Shown here: positions 32,401 to 39,546 of the stretch, in pieces
Layout of the letters: each line of letters begins with the position of its first letter
Position numbering within the stretch: the first letter of the stretch is position 1
Source: Acanthaster planci
Lineage: Eukaryota > Echinodermata > Asteroidea > Valvatida > Acanthasteridae
DNA: 39,546 nucleotides
Reading direction: 5' to 3'
Assembly: GCF_001949145.1 (NCBI RefSeq)
Contig: NW_019091423.1
Location: 729,193 to 768,738, forward strand
The notes under the pieces: model-generated
Seen by the model: the letters and a program-made list of their open reading frames with translations, nothing else
What the model was told of the DNA's origin: nothing
The model's database searches: none
Translations under genes and position numbers: made by a program

Positions 32401-35400
32401 TCCAGTTGCAACAACCCTCCCTCTGTGGCATTCTACACAAGTCAATAGATGATGTGAAATGATTTCTCAGTCCAAATCATAGAGGGGTTATGATAACACT
32501 TTATTGCTTCTGCTGTTTTCTGTCTTTAACCCTGACTAATACTGAATCACACTTAAGACGAAATTTTTCAGACATACAATTTATACAATACAAAAATATT
32601 TGTGAAAGTTAACTTTCAGTTTCTTTTGTTTTGCAGTGTGGAGGAAATTTTATCTGTTGCCAAACAACCTGAGGCAACTACCCAGAGAAAGAAAGGGACA
32701 CGGCGGAAGGGACAACCCAAAAAATATGAACGGTATTTGTGATTAGTTTTCGTAGTTATGTCTCATAGCCAGCCATGATCATATCTCTAATTGTAGTGGT
32801 CGGGGGTTCAAATCCAGCTGGTGGCAGCATGTTGTGATCTCGAGCAAGTCATTTTACCCCCATGTGCCTCTCTCCATCCAGGAGTAAATGGGTGTCTGTG
32901 TGGGCAAGTATGGTTGTTATGTTTAACCATTTGTGCTGATATGGCAGCATTGGTCTGGTATACTCCCCAGGGAGCTGAGATGGTTCCAGGAATGTTCAGA
33001 TGTTGTGAGTTCAATGTGCACGGATGATAATAACAGCGCCTTGGGCACCTTCATGGTGGATATATTTTGCACCGTATAAATGACCATTATTATTATGAAT
33101 GCTGACCTAATTTATGTTGTGTATTCTAATTGTTAATTTGTAAGGGAAGGAAATTGATGCTATCAACATGACTTTTCATCTGCATTTGTTGATAATGTTC
33201 AAGCAATCTTTGTGTCTAATTCATAATTCACTTTCATTCCCCTTAGATTTTTGTCTAATAAATTTTGATGGTAACAATACAAATTTCTCAACGCAGGAAA
33301 CAGGCAACACCTTTGGATGAAATCCCACCGAGATCTGTACGGAAGAGGAGACGACAGGAGAATGGCTTAAAGCTGTTTGAAGACGATGTGGAAGATGAAG
33401 ATGACAATGAGGATTTTCTGGCAATGGATGATAATCCTAAAGATTTGGATTATCAGCCTCTGCCCATGATCCGATATGTAAGCGATAAACCACTAAACTA
33501 CCTCACCCTGAAAAAAAAGAGTCTTTTGTCCATGGTCAGAGCGTGCGTCAGTTTTAAGCATGTGCGTCAATCTTTTTTTCTTTCTGCGAGAGCTGCACCA
33601 TTGCCCTCTGTTGCCACACTGTCTCAACATTTTTGCGGGCAACTTGATCTTTTACTCAGGGCAATAGATCCTGACGAGATCGATGTTGAACAATGATAGC
33701 AGACTATGGATATGACGTTGTTTGTTGTCAGCTTATAATCATGATAAAGCTGGTCTAGTCCCATGACTCAACAACGTGTGCCTGTCTGTACAATCCAACC
33801 CTGGAGAAAAAAAAAATGCTGTGTCACCACATTGATTCCGGAACATCAGTCTGACCAGAGACAAACTTTTTTTGGGGGGGGGGCTTACAAGGTAATTTGT
33901 AAAGTCCGAAGGACCTTGCTGTACAGTGTATCAGTTTGCATCATTTGCCAAAGTTAATGATTTCATACATCCAACTAAATTAGATGCAGATGCAACAAGA
34001 TCTAACCGGTCAACCATCCCAAGGCCAAATGGCCTGGGAGTCTATGGTTACCAGCCACCACAAGATCCAACAGTAGCATTGTTCAATGGGACCATTGCTC
34101 CCATTGTTTCAGTAGGGCCAATTTGTTCAGCTGCTGTTGATTGCCCAGTGTAAAAAAATGCACCAGACTTTTACACCTGTTCTACTTTGCTATGTCTGGT
34201 AAGGTTACAGCTCAAGAATTCTCCAGATGGAATATGTTGCTGTTGAATATGTCTAAGCAGGAATACATTCAGGCTACGTGCACAAGTACGCCCTCACTAA
34301 TGACAAAGAGATAGGCCAGGCTGACTCTTGATTGTGCAGGAATATTGCACACAGCAAGCATGCTATCACTTCACTAGTTTGTGCACAGATACATATTATG
34401 CAACAAATGTGCATGCTGTACATGAGGAAAGTCATTGCCACTTGTCAGTGCTCTTTCTTGTTAGCATTCAGAGACAATAAACTGGACAGGCAAATTCTCA
34501 GTGAACTATGCCAATTATTGTAATGTTGAAAATCACTGTGATTTGCCCTCCCTGTCTTTGTCCTTGTAGTTTTACTATTTTTGGGGTCTCACGTTTGTTT
34601 CAGCCAAAGCGGAGAAGGAAGAGTCTTCCTCGCTCTACTAACAGCTACCAAGCCCCACCTAAGGCACCCATCAGGCCCAAACTATCTATCAAAACAACCA
34701 AGCCACCAAAGGCATCACCTGCCTCCAAGAAAGCAACAAAGCAACCAGTAAAGACAACCAAGCTAGAACCATTTGGTCCGCCACGTAAGAGGGGTCGTCC
34801 CAGGAAAGTGGCAACTGAAACTCAGAAGAAATTTCCTAAGCCCAAAGTCAAAACGGACAAGCCCACCAAGTGAGTCAATGTGTATTTTGCAATTTAAGAG
34901 GTTTTTTCATTTTGTAAACTTTTAAACCTGGAAGAAATACACTATGTAATAGTTTCTCTAAATGATGATTGGATTTTTTTCTTTCGGTTGAAAGAAGTCA
35001 TACTTGCCAATGAAATTCTAGGAAAGGCATAAACTCATGAATTTTTCTTTTATAAATTCACCAATGATTCCTTTGTTTCTCAGAACGTATATCCGCATGG
35101 AAGTAAGACTCCAAAGACTGCCAAAGATGTATGAATGCAAGACGTGCTTTGAACAGTTTCCAGAGGCTGATGATGTTAAAAAACATTTCCTTGGAGTGCA
35201 CCAGAGAGAACGACTTTTGATTCCATCTGAGAATGGTAGTAATGAGAACAATGAAGGAGGTAATCCTGAAGTCAGGTGCTTGGAAATGGACAATTCAGTT
35301 CTTCCAGATTTAACCAGTCTTGCCAACTTGCTAAGACAATGTCCTAAATGCAAAAAATATGTGGAGAATATGACCCTGCACAGGCGGGAACATCAAGAGA

Positions 35401-36362
35401 GAAAATTCATCTGTGAGGAATGCGGTAAAGGCTTCACAGAGAACCAGATCCTTCAGAAACACAAGAAGGTCCATGAGATGGATCGGACTGGAGATCGCTA
35501 TAAGTGTGAGCTTTGTGAGAAATCTTATCGCTTCCATCAAAATCTGCGCAGTCACATGCTTTACCACGGTGGTGAGAAGACCTTTATCTGCGACCACTGT
35601 GGAAAGTCGTTCTATACCAACAACCGACTGATCATTCATTCAGCTATCCACATGAAGGAGAAGCCCTACAAGTGTGTCGAGTGTGGACGAGGTTTCTCCC
35701 AGAAGAGCAACATGCAGAAACATGAGCGAGTCCACACAGGTGTCAAACCCTACCAATGTGAACTCTGCAATGAGTCCTTTAACCACAAGGTTAGCCTCAA
35801 GAACCATAACAAGAAACACCATGGTATTGATTGGTGGAAAGATGTCGGCAGGCCCAAACCTGTCACAACCAAAAAATCTAAGGAGACAACACAAGCGGTT
35901 GTGAATAGAGAAGATCAGATACCTATCCAAGCAGAAAGTAACCCAGTGCCTCAACAGAGGGAGCAGCCTGTTATGGAAAACCAATGGAAAGGCAATGAAA
36001 TGCCCCTCCAGAGAGATGACAGTGTTGGGAACCAGTGGAGAGACGACAGGCAACCAGTGAGAGAAGTGGAGCCAACAGAGACCATCTGGCACCGACCAGA
36101 CAACCCCCTCAGCCTGGAGCATCAGAACCAAGTAGTGGAGGAAAGTGTTAGATTACAAACTCTCCACCCAGCAGGGAATCAATGGAAGGGTAACAATCTG
36201 CCACTGGACAGGCAAGGGCAAGCAGGGGACCAGGGAATGGCACCCTTTTTCTATCCATCTACGTACCTTCAGGGGTACCCTTCCGGATATTCTGCAGTGC
36301 CTGTTGTGCCTATTAATCCAGACACAGCAGTTCATCCTGCAAATCGACCGAGCTACCAGTGA
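29425..36362 (+). CDS. Zinc-finger gene B: AT-hook and seven-C2H2-finger nuclear protein, tandem paralogue of A
   Basis: Coding exons are 29425-29433, 30964-31400, 32637-32732, 33297-33477, 34604-34869 and 35084-36362, with the same phases as gene A (0,2,2,0,2). The predicted protein is 755 residues. It has the N-terminal module LPHEGLRW...WSIDEAFASFCLDR (about 101-149), RRKGQPKKYER, the acidic segment with MDDNPKDLDYQP...IRY, one AT-hook RKRGRPRK (302-309), seven C2H2 fingers (first cysteines at 348, 416, 440, 471, 499, 527, 555), and HGIDWWKD after finger 7. Its C-terminus is about 100 residues longer than in A, Gln/Pro/Trp-rich, with NQWKGN-type repeats. It is a likely DNA-binding regulator in the nucleus. 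Its fingers 3 and 4 differ from A in the base-contact positions, so targets may have diverged. Exon 1 is the weakest call. Confidence 0.8.
30440..30600. repeat. Foldback repeat in intron 1 of gene B
   Basis: The 27-base arms 30440-30466 and 30574-30600 pair at 23 positions (GGAAAAAG.TCCAT.TA..GACAACAC). Related single arms occur at 21462-21488 and 4817-4835, so this is a dispersed family. Confidence 0.6.
30964..31400 (+). CDS. Zinc-finger gene B, coding exon 2 (N-terminal module)
   Basis: Acceptor TTGTTATTTAAG, donor GTGAGC (phase 2). It starts DPNSL as gene A exon 2 starts DSLCH, and ends DEAFASFCLDR. A Ser/Pro/Gln-rich variable stretch lies between. Confidence 0.85.
31645..31688. repeat. 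Perfect 16-base-arm hairpin with CCAACA motifs
   Basis: GCTGAACCCAACAATA (31645-31660) and TATTGTTGGGTTCAGC (31673-31688) are perfect reverse complements with a 12-base loop, which itself contains CCCAAC. Confidence 0.75.
32043..32100. repeat. Second hairpin of the CCAACA family
   Basis: GCTGAACCCAACAGA (from 32043) pairs with TCTGTTGGGTTTAGC (ending at 32100). The arm sequence is almost the same as at 31645-31688, so the two hairpins are related. Confidence 0.65.
32157..32288 (+). repeat. Direct repeat, 50-base unit at 82-base spacing
   Basis: 32157-32206 and 32239-32288 share TAGTATTATTCAACTAACCA and the following 30 bases, with one difference (ATAGG against ATGGG). The word CAACAGCTCTGACTTGA also recurs at 31962 and 32212. 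Confidence 0.75.
32637..32732 (+). CDS. Zinc-finger gene B, coding exon 3 (basic segment)
   Basis: Acceptor TTGTTTTGCAG, donor GTATTT (weak). VEEILSVAKQ to RRKGQPKKYER, homologous to gene A exon 3. It has no long open frame of its own and was found through the paralogue. A SINE begins within about 30 bases of its donor. Confidence 0.75.
32761..33100 (+). mobile_element. tRNA-related SINE, degenerate 5' end
   Basis: It contains a Pol III B-box-like GGTTCAAATCC (32805-32815), a non-tRNA body, and an ATT-repeat tail (ATTATTATTATGA near 33087-33100). The B-box, tRNA-unrelated body and simple-repeat tail are standard SINE structure. A clear A-box is not seen, so the head is degraded or truncated. 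It lies just after exon 3 of gene B. Confidence 0.6.
33297..33477 (+). CDS. Zinc-finger gene B, coding exon 4 (acidic segment)
   Basis: Acceptor CTCAACGCAG, donor TAT/GTAAGC (phase 0). Basic RKRRRQE is followed by acidic DDVEDEDDNEDF and MDDNPKDLDYQP...MIRY. Unlike gene A, the frame stays open for 72 more codons past the donor. Confidence 0.8.
34604..34869 (+). CDS. Zinc-finger gene B, coding exon 5 (AT-hook)
   Basis: Acceptor TTTGTTTCAG, donor AA/GTGAGT (phase 2). Lys/Pro/Thr-rich with one canonical AT-hook, RKRGRPRK. The second hook of gene A is not clearly kept. Confidence 0.82.
35084..36362 (+). CDS. Zinc-finger gene B, last coding exon (seven C2H2 fingers and long tail)
   Basis: Acceptor TTTGTTTCTCAG, ends TGA at 36360-36362. 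The fingers have the same spacing as in gene A, including the shortened finger 2 (CPKCKKYVENMTLHRREH). The linker between fingers 3 and 4 is EMDRTGDRYK. The tail has three NQW-R/K-type repeats and ends in a Pro/Tyr-rich stretch. Confidence 0.92.
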
Positions 36363-39267
36363 TGCAGCATTTTTCAGCAACTCTCCGATTTGAGTCCGAG
36401 TTAAATACTTTTGCATGTTTTCCATATTTAGAAGAAAGTGCAAACATTCAAGCTCTACATTTCAGCATATCACTTCCTTTGGAATTCTAATATTTCCTGG
36501 CAAAAGTCAGCAAAAGTTCGCTCATTTTCATCAACATGTATTCACATTTGCACAGATGCTATGGTTCAGTTTGTTTGGGGGTTTCTTTTTCCCTTTTCTG
36601 GCATTCAAATTTGTTTTCATGCACACAAAATTTTTTAACTTTGGCATTCAGTTTTGTCTCTGTCATTGTACTTTGTTTACGGGCTTTTGAGGTCCCATTA
36701 TCATATTTTTGTACAAAGTTTCATTGACAGAAAGCTGTCTCAAGATCCACCATGACACCTTTTTCTTGGATAATCACGTTATATAGGATCCAGAAAGCGC
36801 TTATCACTGGACCGAATTTGAAAGCATTCAAGTGAAATGAGATTGCATATTAACTAACTTGAATGCCTCATCCTTTTTCTAAGCCCTTTGATGAATGGGA
36901 ATGAACAAATTGACTAAAAATGGAATTTGAATAAGATTAACAACATCGAATGTTTGCTGTTGATATTCGAATGCTTGTGTGAAGGATCATTCCTTTTAAA
37001 ACAAATTTAGATATGCCTTGTGTAAAACTAAAAGACTTTTTGCAGAAATTGGCCAGTTGAACCTGTCCGCTCCGAGTGGAACAAAAGAGGGTGTGTTTCT
37101 TTGGTACTCACTGCATAGGCGCACCATGAGGCGTGCAAGTATGCGCGTTTGACGTGAAGCACGTTGAGTATGCATAGCTAATTTATTCAGGCATGTACAT
37201 GTATGGTCTTTGCATACACGCAGAACACGTACAAGAACCCACCTGTAACCACCTGTCTTTCTTTTTGCTAATTAGGGTGTACCTCAGCTCGGGGTGGATA
37301 CTATAATGGTTGAAAACCTCACAAACAATAGTTGTATAGTTTGTTGTGCTATTAATTTTTATAGAGCATAATATATTTACAGCCTGTAACTCAAAGGAAT
37401 AACCAAATAATCCTCCATGGTTACAGTAATTTGTGTCTTATCATGTTGTTCTGGGTCTCATCATGGAATGGTCACATTCACAAATACTTTTTTACTTGTA
37501 CTTTTATTAATTAAGCTGTGGGAATTGCCTGCCAAGCACCACCTGAAATGGTTTTTCATTATGGAGTGTGATACATCTTACCAGCATTTCTTGTTGTGTG
37601 AGTGTCTTTGTATAGAACTTAAATTTCGGCATCATTTGTTTGTACATGTGCATGTCCATGCACATATGTAGTCCCTCTTTAATAATGCTCTGCCAGTTAA
37701 TATTTTTACAATAGATTTCTTTGTTGTTTTCCAGTTTTTACTAAATTTTTTAAAAGTGCAAATTGCTTTTCCAGACCATGTAGAGTTGTAATACCTCAGC
37801 TACAAATAGATTCTCTCTCTTGATTGGCAGTACTTTCGTTATCTTGCTTTTCATGGCTAAAGAACTCTACCTGTAGCCATTCAAGTACTTTGTGCATGAC
37901 CACTGTGTAAATACATACTGGGATATGCATATGTTGCACTTTGGGTGTATTCCCAAGTGCTCGTGATACAGAGCTGGGTTCGAACATTTTGTGAAGAGGT
38001 ATTTATACATGTAGTTGGAAATAGTGCTCTTATATTTGCAACAAATTTCCCATTCAAACAGACATTTAAATGCAGTTAGATTAAATTAATTAGTTGTCAC
38101 AGTAGCATTTGTAGGAGGGGTGTTATAAAGCAAATATTGACTGCTTTATGTTGTGGTGAAAACTGAGCCTCCTTGGATGATCAATGGAGCCTGCTATTTA
38201 CCCTGGGCTTCACCTCAGGAACAATAGAATGACCCACGGATCACCTTGGGGGACTAGTTTTACGACACTTCTTGAAGAAAGTCGGTAGTTGTATACTATA
38301 ATATACTTTGGCCATTTTTTAAGGAATTAGAGTTGTATTTTGCCAATCATATATAAACTCTCAAACTTTTACGCATACACACTTTAGTAAAGGTGAAATA
38401 GATTTTTTTTCTCAGATGATTCTTAGTTTTTTACAAAGATAATTTAAAAACAAAAACTAGTAATGAAATACTATTTCATACAATGAATATCATACTTATG
38501 TGCTCATCAAGTGTTGTTTTTCCATATATTTGTTGTTTTATTTTCTTCTAATTTAGAAATTTAACATTTCTAAACGGTTACAATATGAATTCTTTTCTTC
38601 CATTTTTTACAACATAAACTGCCATTTTCTTCTCGACTTTACCTAGACAGCATGTGTAGTGTTGTTATGCCAATGTGCTAGGGAACTGTCACAAGTTTGA
38701 CTTGAATAGGCATAAAATTGTTTCTGCTCCATCATTTTCCTGACTGGTATAACCCCTGCAGAATGGAAATCTAGCCAACACATGCAGTATCCGGTTTGTA
38801 AATGTAACGCCACTTCTGTTTAAACCACGCCCAATGCGGCTGCGTGTAGTAGTAGAAATCTGCAGCATGTCTAATTTGTAAAGATATTTATGTGAGCATG
38901 TATTTATGCAAATGAAGATGTAGTAAAATGCAATTTGGGCTTAAAATAGTGATGTGAATTATTGTGTTCATGTACATTGCTCACTTGTAGATTTTATTCA
39001 TTTTCAATAAATTGATTTCTGGACTAAGAGTAGTTTAATTCAAGAGATTACTGTGTTTTTTCTACAGACATTTTGCCGAGAGTTTTCTTGCATCTAGATG
39101 ATCGCTTGAAATATGGATTCCCATTATCAGTATTTTTGTAAGGAATCAATTCATAATCACTGTTATTGTCTTTCTCGTAAGTGCTGCTAGATTGCTTTTA
39201 TTTGGAAAGTTTTTGTAGAGTTTGAGTCTTTGCCAGCCTAAATCTGCTCCAGCATTTTTTTAATAAA
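36363..39267 (+). other. Presumed long 3' UTR/flank of zinc-finger gene B
   Basis: AT-rich sequence without a supported exon. The first clear AATAAA signals occur only at 39006-39011 and 39262-39267, implying a 3' UTR of about 2.6-2.9 kb if they are used. Many short open frames here are shadows. Confidence 0.4.
39006..39011 (+). terminator. Candidate polyadenylation signal, gene B
   Basis: AATAAA within TTTCAATAAATTG. A second AATAAA is at 39262-39267. Confidence 0.3.
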
Positions 39268-39475
39268 CATGAAATGAAGTGTTTTGCGTTTGTAGATTTT
39301 TAATTAGCCTCCTTGTAGCGTAGGTGGTTAAATATAGTATCGTTTATGTTTTGTTTAAAATGTATCTTTATACGATGAATGTCTTTGTAGGGTGCAGACC
39401 ACTAATTCAAGTGCGAATTTCTGACCAGCTCATTAGCATTAAAAGTGCCCCCACATAAAATGGAGATTGTTTGGT

Positions 39476-39503
39476 CATGGAGGTAGAATCACACACCTCC
39501 ATG
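39476..39503. repeat. Short hairpin near right edge
   Basis: CATGGAGGT (39476-39484) and ACCTCCATG (39495-39503) are perfect reverse complements with a 10-base loop. It could be the tip of a larger foldback continuing past the window. Confidence 0.4.
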
Positions 39504-39546
39504 GTTTGGCCTGCAAAATGGTGAGATTGTGTAAACGTTGCCAGGA

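Noticed and set aside
32805-32815. Possible tRNA gene from the B-box word
   Set aside because: No cloverleaf, A-box or acceptor stem can be drawn around it; the tail and body fit a SINE.
32808-33027. 68-codon frames on both strands
   Set aside because: Both fall inside the SINE body.
35640-36131. 163-codon minus-strand frame
   Set aside because: It is a shadow of the zinc-finger exon of gene B, whose plus-strand frame has clear C2H2 motifs.

Overview
The window is eukaryotic DNA, AT-rich and intron-rich. Coding sequence occupies only a small part of it and is cut into short exons with GT-AG introns. Frequent ACATGTA and TAGGCCTA words, many small foldback repeats and a tRNA-type SINE suggest a marine invertebrate deuterostome, most likely an echinoderm. 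That assignment is an inference from style, not from a marker gene. No bacterial gene, CRISPR array, rRNA or intact tRNA was seen.

Left part, minus strand (1-17750). An intact-looking six-coding-exon gene (11414-14912) encodes a predicted 356-residue type I membrane glycoprotein: signal peptide, two cysteine-bearing ectodomain exons, a short Thr/Pro stalk, one transmembrane helix, and a cytoplasmic tail that begins with two cysteines. All introns between ectodomain exons are phase 1. A 5' untranslated exon and TATA-like box lie near 17608-17750. A second, related signal-peptide exon sits at 1321-1396 on the same strand with the same phase-1 donor, so a paralogue appears to run off the left edge. 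Between them lie a large long-inverted-repeat element (8701-10210) and several smaller foldback repeats.

Middle (17750-20500). This is intergenic, with a 21-N assembly gap buried in poly-T.

Right part, plus strand (20500-39300). Two tandem paralogous genes, here called A (20619-26815) and B (29425-36362), have identical exon layout and intron phases (0,2,2,0,2). Each encodes a short first exon, an N-terminal conserved module, a basic segment, an acidic segment ending in a conserved MDDNP...IRY motif, an AT-hook exon, and one large last exon with seven C2H2 zinc fingers. They look like nuclear DNA-binding proteins. I do not recognise the full architecture as a named family. B has a longer Gln/Trp-rich C-terminus with internal repeats. 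Introns of A and B carry further inverted repeats, a SINE and a cluster of CCAACA-type repeats.

The clearest candidates for something undescribed are the tandem AT-hook/C2H2 pair with its unnamed N-terminal module, the tandem membrane-receptor-like family, and the 1.5 kb element with about 165-base inverted arms. All exon structures are my own reading of splice signals and frame; no transcript data were available.
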